DNA of 64,000 nt from Bedellia somnulentella (taxonomy: Eukaryota > Arthropoda > Insecta > Lepidoptera > Bedelliidae). The position numbers were made by a program, and so were the translations under genes. The DNA lies in contig OY755175.1 of NCBI GenBank assembly GCA_963576735.1, forward strand, positions 8,076,401-8,140,400. Reading direction: 5' to 3'. The notes under the pieces are model-generated. The model was not told where the DNA came from. It did no database searches and saw nothing but the letters and a program-made list of their open reading frames with translations. Positions 12,984 through 23,830 of the stretch are shown here, one piece after another. Position 1 is the stretch's first letter. Each line of letters opens with the position of its first letter.

Positions 12984-13223
12984 ACATACATATACTCACG
13001 GCTATAAATCCCTAGAAGGGGTAGCCAGAGCTAAGGAATTAGAAATTCCTCAGCCACTTTTGGAAGTTACGTGGGGATTAGATGGTGAAATAAAAGTTCT
13101 TGGTGATGGGTCTCCAACCGCATCGCCCAAAAACCCTTTAAAGCCCCTATACCGTTAGTCGCCTTTTATTTACACCCACCGGAAGAAATGGGGTAGTGCT
13201 ATTCTAAGCCGTGCCATCACAGC
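12984..13223 (-). repeat. Family S repeat
   Basis: Tail 'acatacatatactcacggc' at the left; body 'aaggggtagccagagctaag', 'tgggtctccaaccgcatcgc' and 'accgttagtcgcc'; decayed head 'taagccgtgccatcacagc' at the right. A 79-codon frame across it is a by-product of the repeat. Confidence 0.85.
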
Positions 13224-14080
13224 ACTTTTCTTTGTACTCTCAATATGTGTCATATCTTGAATGCCAAACAACCATATATTTGACTACCCTATATTAATCG
13301 AAAACATTTCACGCTACATAAATATTAATTTTCTTTCCAAATATTTCTAACTTTAGAAAAAGACACACTATCCAATAAACGATAAAAACACAAAATATGA
13401 TGTAAATTCTATCATGTTTATATGTTTAATAACATAAAGTTAAAACTACCAAGCAAACACGGCGGCAGTCAGCAATGGTGCACTTCCAACCCTCGATCAG
13501 GCACCGCATTGTTTGCGCAGAGAAATGAATCGAAAAAACCCGGTTCCCAAAAGTATCGTGAGAAATAATGAAATGGGCTGCGCATTCATTAACGACGCTC
13601 CGACAGAAATCAATAAATATCATATTACTGGTCGGTGCCCTAGTGCTGCCAACCAAACCAAGGTAAGGTGCATCGAGGGTTCGAATACAAAGGGTCGCTT
13701 CAATGGTCCACTCTGATCGAACCCAACCAGTATCCAGACTCTTGTTCACGTTCAATTGTTTCCTTCTTGTGGGAATTTCTTGTAATCCCATCTTTTCCAG
13801 TTCACCTCATGTAATGAGAAGTTACACCTTACACTCGGGCAATATGTAATAGATTCCATTGAAAAGTATTAGGCAACGTGGTTTATTATTGCATCAAATT
13901 GGAATGAATGAATATATATTATAAGGAATAAATTTAACTATTTTGATTTATGATTGACCGTTAAAAATATGTTTAAATAATGTTTTTTATGGGTATAGCT
14001 ACCATTTTGAAATATTCTGTTACTTTTGTAAAATTTCGATTTGTGACCATTTGATTTTAAATTAATTATGCTTATTAAAT
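13224..14080. other. Unique sequence with a 121-codon open frame
   Basis: The stretch 13426-13791 is open on the minus strand for 121 codons and partly open on the plus strand. It is repeat-free and GC-balanced. The predicted protein shows no domain I recognise, no splice context and no homolog elsewhere in the window. It could be an old transposon exon, a conserved non-coding block or chance. Confidence 0.3.
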
Positions 14081-14283
14081 AGCCAGAGCTTCGGAATAGC
14101 AAATTCTTCAGCAACTTTTCAAGGAAGTTCAGCAAGGAAAAGTTTGTAAAGCAAAGGTTTTTTTTGGGTCTCAAACTGCAACGCACAAAAATAAATTTAA
14201 AAGCCTCAATACTTTTAGTCGCCTTTTACGAACACCCATGAGAAGAAATGAGGTTGTGCTATTCTAAGCCGACACTACACAGC
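14081..14283 (-). repeat. Family S repeat, old degraded copy
   Basis: 'agccagagcttcgg', 'aacttttc', 'tttagtcgccttttac' and the head 'ctaagccgacactacacagc' are clear. The tail is missing and the middle is strongly diverged. Confidence 0.75.
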
Positions 14284-14754
14284 TAGCAAAAACAAAGCCA
14301 AATCAATGCAGTAAGATGGATGTGAAAATACTCTAACATTGGTATGGCTAGACCTGTTTATAAACCAACATACGATTTATATATAATATTGAAATATAGC
14401 AAAACGATATAAACACTGCAAAATAGTACTTGTATTTGTGTGATTTGCAACAAATCAATGTTTTTATTTTTTTTAAAAACGACTGTGCAGCAAGAGGCAA
14501 TAAAATATTTTAAAATGTCGAAGGGGTTAACTATTTTATCCGTTTGCATAGCTAAATTAGTTCGCAACTCCAATGTAAACCTGAATTCATTATACCTATA
14601 TTATAGTTATATGATCTCAGATATACCAGAAAATACTCTCCATTCACTGATAAAAACAACACGAGGATTCGTATTCCACATCGTACACATACGTCGCGAA
14701 TATGTAATATTTTTATAATAGTATTGATTGCTGTGCAATAACTGCCCATAGAAA
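14284..14754. other. Unique AT-rich sequence
   Basis: Overlapping open frames (71 and 92 codons) on opposite strands, no recognised domain. Confidence 0.35.
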
Positions 14755-14898
14755 AATAGTTTAAAGATAATCATTTAACTATATTATTTATTGAATAGAA
14801 ATGGAATGGCAAGAATTACAAAGAAAATAGGTTAAAGATAATCATTTAACTATATTATTTATTAAATAGATATGGAATGGCAAGAATTACAAAGAGAA
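14755..14898. repeat. 72-bp tandem duplication (two copies)
   Basis: 'ttaaagataatcatttaact' starts at 14761 and again at 14833. The two 72-bp units differ at only a few positions, so the duplication is fairly recent. No coding content. Confidence 0.9.
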
Positions 14899-15106
14899 CC
14901 ATCAACATGGTGACAACCATCTTTTTGAGAATAAATATTTTTTATACATTCTCGATTTCATCATGATTAGTGATGTTTAATGAATACTTACACTGAATTA
15001 AGTTTACTTTTCGTCGCTTGTGTATTCGCGAGCCACCGCTATTAAAACCGATTTTATAAATATAGTCAACTTAAGTATTAGTTAGTAAATAGTTACTTAG
15101 TAGTTA
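14899..15106. other. Unique AT-rich sequence
   Basis: Nothing recognised. Confidence 0.4.
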
Positions 15107-15247
15107 TTCGCCCGATTTCTGAATTGAGTATTCCAGCTGAGAACAACTTAAGTATCGTTCTGTCGCATTGAAATCTTAACAACTGAATGAGACAAAACTA
15201 TACTTAAGTCGTTCTCAGCTTGAATACTCAATTCAGAAATCGGGCGA
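15107..15247. mobile_element. Short MITE with long terminal inverted repeats
   Basis: Arms 15108-15155 and 15200-15247 are inverted repeats of 48 bp with only two mismatches, beginning 'tcgcccgatttctgaattg'. They enclose about 44 bp. A TTA trinucleotide lies at 15104-15106 and right after the right arm at 15248-15250, which could be a PIF/Harbinger-type target duplication. No coding capacity. Confidence 0.75.
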
Positions 15248-15337
15248 TTAGATATAATTATGTTCTTCCTTGTTCGTAAATGTTTGTATAAGTTTATCAG
15301 TATCCAGTATCGTCTTTTTCATGACCTAATTTTAAAT

Positions 15338-15587
15338 TTGCCGTGTAGTGCCGGCTTAGAATGTCGCTACCCCTTTCTTCCACGGGTGTCGTAAGAGGCG
15401 ACTAAGGGTATCGGGGCTTTTTATTGGATTTTTGGGCGATGCGGTTGGAGACCCATCACCAAAAGCCTTTATTTTACCGCCTTTTCCCCACTCAACTTCC
15501 AAAAGTGGCTGAGGAATTTATAATTCCTTGGCTCTGGCTACCCCTTCTAGGGAATTATAGCCGTGAGAATATGTATGTATGTATGTA
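15338..15587 (+). repeat. Family S repeat, intact, with 11-bp target-site duplication
   Basis: Complete element from 'gccgtgtagtgccggctt' to 'ccgtgagaatatgtatgta'. The 11-mer 'taattttaaat' is found at 15327-15337 and again at 15586-15596. A 3' microsatellite tail plus an 11-bp duplication fits target-primed retrotransposition (SINE-type), not cut-and-paste. Subfamily with 'cacgggtgtcg'. Confidence 0.92.
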
Positions 15588-15600
15588 ATTTTAAATGAGT

Positions 15601-15820
15601 GGTAAAATAGGGGGGCATGCCTATCGCCGTTTTGTACGAATGCACTGTCACATGACTAAGTACAATTCAGCCATGTGGTTTTCCTCACAATGTTTTCTCT
15701 CACCGTTAACAACCATGATAAATTAACCACACATATTAACTTTAGAAAAGACAAATTGGTAAAAGGTCCGACCCGGGATTAGAACACTAGTCGTCTGCAC
15801 AACGTCTGATATAGTACAAT
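15601..15820 (-). repeat. tRNA-derived SINE family T copy
   Basis: Minus-strand element. The right part has the decayed tRNA-like B box (plus strand 'cccgggattagaaca'). The body has 'atgcctatcgccgttttgta', 'tttcctcacaatgttttct' and 'aaccatgataaattaacc'. The A-box side is degraded. Confidence 0.75.
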
Positions 15821-15975
15821 GTATTCACGTGACAGGGGGCAGGCCTATCGCCGTTTTGTACAAATACATTGTCACCTAACTAAGTAATGTACATTTGAGC
15901 TATGTGGGTTTCCTTACTATTATCTCTCTAACTCTCTTACTTTACTAACAAAAACTATATAAAAGACATAATGTT
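15821..15975 (-). repeat. Second, truncated family T copy
   Basis: Begins 'cacgtgacagggggcaggcc', then 'tatcgccgttttgta' and 'gtgggtttcc', then decays. It lies head-to-tail with the copy just before it, so either one SINE landed beside another or there was a partial tandem duplication. Confidence 0.65.
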
Positions 15976-16700
15976 TTTCTCACTCAGCTATCTAGGTCAT
16001 CCCCCATTTTAAATGTAACTTTTAAGCCAATTTTATTATCTGAACCAAATGGGATTACCGCCACATTGATAGAGCTTTGCAAAATAGTAATTAAGAATAA
16101 TATTAATCTGAGCCCCGCTTAATTTTGAAGAACCATAAACAACTGGACCAGACGAAGTTAGTCATTATCCTTTATCGCTGACGATTTGCAAGATAGATAA
16201 AGCAAACATAATGATTTGATTTATTGGCGGCGATGGCGGCGGCGGCGCGCGCAGCCCGGTGGCGCTTACTTGCCGCGCTGTTTGGAACCACTTGCGCAAC
16301 TATCACTATTCCATTGTCCTCGCCATGGACCAGGAAATAGTTTATTCAGGTGACTATCACCTCTCTCTGTCTAACGCCAAACAACAGAATAGTAAAGCTA
16401 CAGAAATGAAGGCAGGTTCAAAGCAAATGTCGCGTTGATGGATAGAGACTTGGCCTCGTGGCGGAGTGCCCCGCTCGCCTGACTCATGCCCATGGATTCC
16501 TGTTTACAATTACTAGCTGTACACTAGCAACCACTAATAATCAACCAACGCATTGTCTTTGAACTTCTTTGAGCAGCACCTATAAAATGTTAAGTGTGAT
16601 TTACTCATAATGTACCGCAACTCCTGTCACCAACTGAATTGCATGCAATTTGTAATGCGGCTATAAATTAAGTTGGTTTACCGAACGCAGCTGCTAATTT
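15976..16700. other. Repeat-free block with CGG-rich core; possible regulatory element
   Basis: The core at 16225-16285 is CGG/GCG-rich and CpG-dense, flanked by near-balanced sequence to about 16560. No open frame worth reporting. It resembles the other isolated GC patches of the window. Confidence 0.35.
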
Positions 16701-17419
16701 CCTATTCATCCGACTTGAAACAGGTAAATCTGTGTTAGTTTCTGCTTGTTTACTAACTGGCTATAAACAATAGTGATGCGCTTGAATTATAATGTATTTT
16801 ACTATTGATAAGATAAGGGTGTTAATGTAGGAGGTTCACCAGTAGTAAATAAAGTTACTGGTTTCAAATTTACAGGTTTCTTTATCTTGCATTACTTTGA
16901 AAATAAATGCGAAAGTAGGACTGTTTGTTTTGTTGTTTACACCTCATTTCAAGTCACCACCAACCATTATCATGTAAGTTAATGTTGAAGGAATTTAGAG
17001 CGTTGTTGTGACTTTCAGTAAGAGCAGCAGCGGCCGTGCTGGGTGCGGAGATTGGGATGGTGGGTTCGAATTCATTTTAGGATGAATTTTAATTATGATA
17101 ACTATTGGCATAGGCTAATCTTTGTTTTTAATTCATGTGTACTAATGGCTACCATAGGTTAGATGAAATATTAATGAAAAAACAACAAGTAACGATTATT
17201 TACCAGAACCTGTCTCTAATTTTATATATCACTGATATATACAAGTTATATAATGCAGTAAAGGGTCTGGGCGATATTACATGTGAGATTAACATACATT
17301 ATTTCTACTTTTAACTCTCGCATTGTAAATTATTTACAAACATCAGATTCTTAAATTAGATAGGTAATGGATATTTTAATACACATTTAATACCCACACA
17401 AACACGTATATTTAAGACT
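16701..17419. other. Unique AT-rich sequence
   Basis: Nothing recognised. Confidence 0.4.
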
Positions 17420-17736
17420 ATAAATGCCAAATAACATTCAGAATATAAAATTTTTCACCACCAAAACTATTAAAAGTCAAGTGTTAAAAAAACTTGTTAG
17501 TTGTGGGTCTCCAACTACAGCGCCCAACTAAAATTTTTATAGAACTTTTAAAAAAATAAGTTTCAGGCAATTTCTTGAAATAAGTTTCAGGCAATTTGTA
17601 TAAATGTATGGTTTGCGATAGGTCTCTAGCCATGTTGTCGCCTCAAAACACTTAGCAAGCACAAAAATTCTAAGTCGCCTCGTACGTTACCCTTGGATAG
17701 AAATGGATTAGTGCTATTCCAAACCGAAACCACACA
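17420..17736 (-). repeat. Family S, old degraded and rearranged copy
   Basis: Recognisable words are 'gggtctccaactacagcgcc', a second partial version 'ggtctctagcc', then 'taagtcgcctcgtac' and the head 'ccgaaaccacacag'. The doubled middle and a repeated 'ataagtttcaggcaatt' show internal duplication. The element at 17748 was inserted directly beside its head. Confidence 0.6.
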
Positions 17737-17747
17737 GGTAGAATATA

Positions 17748-17994
17748 CATACATACATACATATACTCACGGCTATAAATCCCTAAAAGGGGAGGCCAGA
17801 GCTGAGAAATGAGAAATTTCTCAGCCACTTTTGGAAGTTGAGTGGGGAAAAGATGGTAGCTTTAAGGTTGTTGGTGATGGGTCTCCAACCGCATCTCCCA
17901 AAAATCCCTTAAAAAGCCCCAATACCGTTAGTCGCCTCTTACGTACACCCACCGGAAGAAACGGGGTAGTGCTATTGTAAGCCGACACTACACA
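17748..17994 (-). repeat. Family S repeat, intact, with 11-bp target-site duplication
   Basis: Tail (CATA)n at left, head 'gccgacactacaca' at right. The 11-mer 'ggtagaatata' occurs at 17737-17747 and at 17995-18005. Subfamily with 'accgttagtcgcctcttacg' and 'accggaagaaa'. It was inserted at the end of an older family S copy. Confidence 0.92.
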
Positions 17995-18005
17995 GGTAGA
18001 ATATA

Positions 18006-18576
18006 TAATCTAAAATAAACCTATTATGTGCAAAGGGGTTTGTCCAAAATACAACCATTCAATCACTGGTTTAGTTTTTTAATAACTGAAAAATAGGAAC
18101 ATAATATTCCTCTTTCTATCTTCCAAATCATAAAAAACATCGACAACTTAAAATTTAATAAAAAAAAACATTCATACTAATACGATTAAATCGAAAGCAT
18201 AGCCCGATTGAGGAATCGAGTTAATAACAATTAATAGAATAATGTCGGCTGTATCGGTGGTCCTTAATCAGAGATTTAGCGATCGCGACTCGCGACTCTC
18301 TCGCAAAAGGGGTCGGCGTTGATTTTATTGTCATCTTGATTAATATTTATGCTTCAATTCTTTGTCCAACCGTGGTTTCGTGGTGCCGGCCTGGTGACGG
18401 TACGGTCCACTGATAAATAACTCTACATAATGTGCTCTGATTCGCAACGCATCACTACAATGTACCGATACAGCCCGATATTTAATGTTGTTGCATTCAC
18501 TCTCATAAACTTATCTTCAGCCGGTGTGATAGTGAGAGACACTTTCTTATTTTGCTTTTTGAAACATAATTGGATT
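18006..18576. other. Unique sequence
   Basis: AT-rich, with a more GC-balanced stretch at 18180-18420 containing 'gatcgcgactcgcgactc'. No gene recognised. Confidence 0.35.
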
Positions 18577-18789
18577 TACATACATACATATACTCACGGC
18601 CATATATCAAACAGAGGTAGCCAGAGCTTCAGAGCTGGAAACTCCTCAGCCACATTTGGAAGTTGACAGGGGAGAAGATGTTAGAAATAAAGTATCATTG
18701 GTGATGGGTCTTCAACCCCATCCCCGAAAAACCACATAAAGAAGCTCCATACCCTTAAGTAGTGACATTCTAAGTCGGCTTTACACGAC
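18577..18789 (-). repeat. Family S repeat with internal deletion near head
   Basis: Tail 'acatacatacatatactcac', subfamily words 'agagcttcagagct' and 'aataaagtatcattggtgat', head 'taagtcggctttacacg'. The 'gtcgcctcttacg' segment is missing. Confidence 0.85.
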
Positions 18790-18857
18790 TTAATATGAGT
18801 TATACATCTTTTACAGCAAGATCCCTGACTATCTAGACTTACGTCATAATTAATATA

Positions 18858-19109
18858 CATACATACGTACTTACATATACTCACGGCTATATTTCCCTAG
18901 AAGGGGTAACCAGAGCTAAGGAATTATAAATTCCTCAGCAACTTTTCGAAGTTGAGTGGGGAAAAGATGGTGAAAATAAAGGTTTTTGGTGATGGGTCTC
19001 CAACCGCATCGCCCAAAAATCCAATAAAAAGCCCCAATACCCATAGTCGCCTCTTACGACACCCATCGGTAGAAAGGGGTAGCGACATTCTAAGCCGGCA
19101 CTACACGGC
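18858..19109 (-). repeat. Family S repeat, intact, with 10-bp target-site duplication
   Basis: Complete from tail to head 'gccggcactacacggc'. 'aattaatata' stands at 18848-18857 and again at 19110-19119. Subfamily with 'ccaataaaaagccccaatac'. It lies 68 bp from the preceding S copy in the same orientation. Confidence 0.92.
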
Positions 19110-19119
19110 AATTAATATA

Positions 19120-20178
19120 GGCAATAATTAATATAGTTTCTTAAAGTCATAGGGTTCTACGGTTGCGGAAGCTATTGCAAAATTTAACCCTCTAAACTGG
19201 TTCAAGATGTAATGAAGTTTAGATGGAGAGGTATCAAAAAAGGACATGCTGTGGATTTGAAATCTAGTATAGAATGTTTCAATATTTCGCTAAATTAAAT
19301 CCGAACGTTTTAGTGTACGCGGACATAATTATTGGCGGAATTCTAGGCTTATAGTACTCAGCCATAGTAACAATCCTCATTAAATTTTTTCTTATTTCAA
19401 AACATATTAACAAGTCAGTCGAAAACGAACGAACATTATAATTTAATTACATATTATTAGTCGAGCATGTGTCAAAACGTCTGGTACAGCCGAATAATCT
19501 TCTTCACGGATACAATAATAGTTTGTGTGTGTGTGCTTGTGTTCGCTATGATCCAATAATCTCTATTCAACAACTTTCTCGACCTTATGCTGTTTTGGCG
19601 TAATCTGACGTGCACGAATACTTAATGACAATCGTCAATCTAACTTAGACTCAAAACTGTGATGCCCGTAATTATTACCCAAATACTTATGCAAATTATG
19701 TTACGAGCACGTGTTATTAGAAAGTCAGGTACTTGAAGTTCTAATAATAACTTGTATTTGGTTTAATAGTTCTATTATTAGTTGTCAATTGGATTTTTTG
19801 TCCTATTTTTTGACTTTAGCGGTAGGAAATTTGCTCTCTGAAAAGTAGTTAGTTATATTTTAAAGACAAATTGTTTAATTTCTGTTTAGTAATAATGAGC
19901 CGAAACGTATTCTCAAAAAGGATAACCTTTAACATTCATCATAGTTTTAAAAATTGGGTTGAAACAAAAACCGTTTAAGTGTGAGTTTGATCGCCTACGT
20001 AGATTTCTATAAAAAAGACCTTAGTATGTTTTATAATTTATATACTGCGCCTCTTGAATAATATTATACCTTGTCGGAGCGGAGGCCTATGTCTAGCTAT
20101 GGCGGTGGAGATCGTTTAGTTGATGAGGACTAAATAAATACAGGATCGAATAAAATCTATATTATATTATTCTGCTTT
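19120..20178. other. Unique AT-rich sequence
   Basis: No gene or known repeat. A short GT-rich run lies near 19520-19540. Confidence 0.4.
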
Positions 20179-20816
20179 TTTTTAGGGTTCCGTAGCCAAA
20201 TGGCAAAAACGGGACCCTTATAGATTCGTCATGTCTGTCTGTCTGTCCGTCCGTCCGTCCGTCCGTCCGTATGTCACAGCCAGTTTATTCCGAAACTATA
20301 AGAACTACATTATTGGAAATTGGTGCGTAGATGTATTCTGTAAACCGCATTAAGATTTTAAAATAAAATCTGAAAAAAAAAACAAAATTTTTAGGGTTCC
20401 CCATACATAGAACTGAAACTCAAAATTTTTTTTTTCATCAAACCTATACGTGTGGGGTATTTATCAAAAGGTATTTGAAAATGATGTTGAGGTTTCTTAT
20501 ATCATTTTTTTCAAAACTGAATAGTTTGCGCGAGAGACTTTTTCAAAGTGCTAAAATGTGTGTCCCCCCCCCGTAACTTCTAAAATATGGGCATGATAAT
20601 ACTGAAAAAAATATATGATGTGTATTACTATACAAACTACTAACGAAAATTGGTTTGAATGAGATCTAGCCCGTAGTTCTATTTTTAAACGTCATAAATC
20701 AAATTACTTACCTAATTGCCAAATTAGGTAAGTAATTTTCACACAAACGGGATTTTCTATATATATGATAGTACGGAACCCTTAGTGCGCGATCCGACTC
20801 GCACTTGGCCGGTTTT
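20179..20816. mobile_element. MINE-2-like MITE with (GTCY)n microsatellite, copy 1
   Basis: Starts 'agggttccgtagccaaatgg' and ends 'gtacggaacccttagtgcgc...cttggccggtttt'. The outer 'agggttccgta' and 'tacggaaccct' form imperfect inverted ends. A (GTCT/GTCC)n run lies at about 20232-20270. No ORF. About 640 bp and almost identical to the copy at 27.9 kb, so both moved recently. The class matches lepidopteran MITEs with hitch-hiking GTCY repeats (from memory). Confidence 0.85.
20702..20737. repeat. Perfect 16-bp snap-back palindrome inside the MITE
   Basis: Arms 20702-20717 and 20722-20737 are perfect inverted repeats ('aattacttacctaatt') separated by 'gcca'. The paralogous MITE at 28441-28470 has only the left arm, followed by 'tggctcccatga'. 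The right arm here is the reverse complement of sequence that follows on in the other copy. Confidence 0.9.
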
Positions 20817-21092
20817 CACATTTGTTTTTACAGTGCGGAAACAGAAAAACATAGTCTGTAGATTTCAGCTATCGTTTGATACTTTTACGATTCAGGGCAT
20901 AAAACCTAACCATTCCATGGGTCACCATGGAAGGACCGATAGAAAATTGGTATAGTTTTGCGATGACATAATAAATGTAATTATTGTCCTTCTCAATACT
21001 TTGGAATAAGCCCAAGCGCTGAGTATATTTAGAAAAGTATGGACGAATATAAAGAATTTGACGGATATGGGGTATCAGAACTAGTATAGTAT
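20817..21092. other. Unique sequence
   Basis: Nothing recognised. Confidence 0.35.
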
Positions 21093-21268
21093 TATCAAAA
21101 AGGCAGGTGTCCGAAGTATGAAGAATAAAAGAGCATGTATGAAAAGATTGATGGATGTCAATGCCAGAAAGCTGGAGAGGTTCGCAAGGATCTTACAAAG
21201 TGGCGATCGATAGTTTCAGCTTACCCCAAAGGGAACTAATGGATATGTAAGTACGTATGTATAGTATT
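21093..21268 (+). mobile_element. RTE-like LINE 3' end (family R), decayed
   Basis: 'aggtgtccgaagtatgaaga', 'aaaagattgatggatgt', 'acaaagtggcgatcgatagt', 'accccaaagggaac' and a TATG-like tail. Same order as the 11.5-kb fragment. Translation gives 'VRSMKNKRACMKRLMDVN'. Frameshifts and stops show that it is dead. Confidence 0.75.
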
Positions 21269-22012
21269 ATATTATCACTGGTAGTATTTATATGTTTAAT
21301 TATATGCAAGCAAACATCCCATACAGAAAAATCATAAGTTACATGTCCTTGAAATGGCCCGCATATCGGTTTTGAAACAAAAGTAGTGAGCCCACACTGA
21401 GAGCATAGTGATGTAACATGCACCCGTCCTGTGATTGATATGATCGATCGTGTCCAGTGTATAAGTGACCGATGACGAAAGGAGACCACATCGTGATCAA
21501 CAGTGCCCCCAAATCATCGATAGACTAACAACAGTCCATTGGAATTTTAATTTTGCATAATGCCCTTCTTGTGAAATCAATCGATTCACTTATCCTGCGG
21601 TCGGTATCTAATGAAACGATTTTTGTGCAAAACGACGGAGATTGGCGGGTAAACAGTAATCTGGTATGAAGCTTATAAACTCATCATTGGTAGCTCAGTG
21701 GAAAAACCACTATCTCCAATGCAGAGAGACATGTGCCTTCTAAAACATGGAGGATTCTAAAATACGAAAGGTTACAACATATTTTATGTAGTTTGGCATA
21801 AATCCGGAATAAATATAATAAGAAACCCACATCACTATCACCTTCAATGTAAACTCATTAGGAAATAAATGCGAGACAACATTTTAAAAAGATTTAACTT
21901 TTCACATACACAGCGACAAGCATACTAGAAGGTAACTAGCGATATCTAGTACAAGTTCAATGAAATGTTTCTATTTATTTTCAGTACCGTTTTGCCATCT
22001 CCCCAGAATTAC
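21269..22012. other. Unique sequence
   Basis: A 98-codon minus-strand frame (21193-21489) starts outside and ends inside the RTE tail, with no domain. No other feature recognised. Confidence 0.35.
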
Positions 22013-22262
22013 CCTAATCATCATCATCAGCCAATAGACATTTACTGCTTGATATCAGCCTTTCACAAAGATTTCCACAACTCCTGTGCTGATCTTATCC
22101 ACCGGCTTCCCGCAACTTTCACCAAGTCGTCAGTCCATCCTGTGGGGGCCTACCCTCATTGCGTGTCGTTCGGTATGTGGCTGCCACTACAGAACCTACG
22201 AGCCCTAAAGACCGACAGTTCTGCGTTCAATGTACCCTGCCCATTGCCACTCCAGTTTTGCA
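22013..22262 (-). mobile_element. Second RTE-type LINE, 3' end fragment
   Basis: Read on the minus strand, frames give 'KLEWQWAGYIERRT', then after frame breaks 'GWTDDLVKVAGSRW' and 'SAQELWKSL', ending in a GAT-rich tail (plus 'atcatcatcatcagccaata'). These are hallmark C-terminal residues of an abundant insect RTE-like endonuclease/reverse transcriptase. The 121-codon plus-strand frame over it is only the antisense shadow. Confidence 0.8.
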
Positions 22263-22508
22263 ACACTTTAGACTATGATATACTAGTTAAGCAAGATAAG
22301 CACTACCCCATTTCCGCCATAGGTGTGTAAAATTAAATGCACATATTAAATTAGGTTAATTAAAGTAAGGATTTTGTTTTGTTGGTAATATGAAGTATAT
22401 CTGTATTTGCATGCATTTTCCGTGCTTCCTGCATTCCTCACTCAACATCCGTGAATTTAGAAAGGTACCCTTTGACTGATCGATTTTTTAAAATTTTAGC
22501 TATGGTAA
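22263..22508. other. Unique AT-rich sequence
   Basis: Nothing recognised. Confidence 0.4.
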
Positions 22509-23457
22509 TCTTCTATACTTATAATAAATCTGTAGAGAGGTCAATTCTGTACATGAAATATATTTTCAAAATAACTATCAGGTGGTGATTAGGGATCGAT
22601 ACTGATGCCAAAAATGCAATCAGTAAAATTTTTGTCTGTCTGTCTGTCTGTCGGTTTGTATGTTCCTTATGGAAACAAAAACCACTCGACGGATTTTAAC
22701 GAAACTTGGTACAATCATTCTTCATACTCCTGCGCAGGTTTTTGTATACTTTCCAGCAGAGAAATAAAGGGGAATTTTGGGAAATTTTGGGAAAACGGGA
22801 GAAGTTACTCCATTTTTTAAGCTTCCGTCGCGTGTGCAGCCTTAATGGTTAAACTTACATAGAAATTATGTGTGGCGGAATTATTCTTCATAAAATTGCC
22901 TAAAAAAAATCCTCAACAGTATATGTCTATCTTTTATGGTTGACTCACAATAACACGTGTAATTCCTGATAGCTTAGCAGTTCGGAACATCCTGATTATA
23001 TTTGTTTGTAAACCTCTCACTCATCCCTAATTTAAAAAAGGTAACATTATTACCTATTTAATAAAAAAAGAATCATAGTAATCGGTAGACAAACACCGAA
23101 ATTATTTATAAAATAAGCCATCGCGCCCGTGATTGAAACCAAATCTTTACTAATTTACATGTAACATACTAGATGGCGCCAGTAGTTGCATCCTACATAA
23201 CGTAATGATTTATTTTTTAGATTGTTATAAATACTTCATGGCGTTTTATTCCAAAATTTGCTATAAAACGGAAATACTGAACCGTTCATTAAAGCGCATT
23301 CAAAATCACGAAACTACGCTGTTAAGGGAGTGCTATAAATTTAATAAATTGAAAACATTACGCTGAATTTCACAATGCTTGAGCAGTGACTGAAGAGAGA
23401 AACCTCAGATATTTAAAAAAAAAACGCTACCCGTGCGAAGCTGGGACGATCCACTAG
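22509..23457 (+). mobile_element. Non-autonomous Helitron-like element
   Basis: The left end 'tcttctatacttataataaa' and the right end 'acccgtgcgaagctggg' (hairpin-capable) followed by 'acgatccactag' just before T resemble Helitron termini (5' TC, 3' hairpin plus CTAG). A (GTCT)n run lies at 22633-22652, followed by 'ttttaacgaaacttgg', a word I associate with insect Helitron-like repeats. No Rep/helicase coding. The exact left boundary is uncertain. Confidence 0.6.
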
Positions 23458-23830
23458 TCGTAAATAAATGCGTTGTTAGAAAAACACCGATCATCGATAT
23501 GTTGAGGTATGTGTAGAGATTCCGAGCGGTTACGCACGTCCGATTGACCTATCGAGTATAGGTAGTGTTAAAAAAACCGAGCACGACAGCCTCGTGTCGA
23601 GGGTTGTTCGCGCACGGTCAGCGCATTTACATTCCTCACGAGCCTGGGGTCGGGTCGGGTCGAGCCTCCCACTTTTTCAATTTCGTGACAAAAAAGAGAA
23701 ATACGAAAGGAATTCACGACCTTTACGTGGATTTTTCATTCATTGTACGTCGATGACTGTTCCTTGTCGATTTGGGTCGCAGTTCACATTCAATTTGGAG
23801 TAAAAAATAATTGGTCGTGTCGTTTAATTT
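23458..23830. other. Repeat-free GC-elevated block
   Basis: Stretch 23520-23780 is GC- and CpG-richer than its flanks ('gggtcgggtcgggtcg'). Two overlapping open frames (63 and 69 codons) have no domain. It may be regulatory. Confidence 0.3.

Noticed and set aside
12919..13158. 79-codon frame with a possible signal peptide
   Set aside because: Lies largely within a family S repeat; the same frame would recur at other copies.
21965..22330. 121-codon plus-strand open frame as a gene
   Set aside because: Most of it is the antisense of an RTE-like LINE end whose coding residues are on the minus strand.
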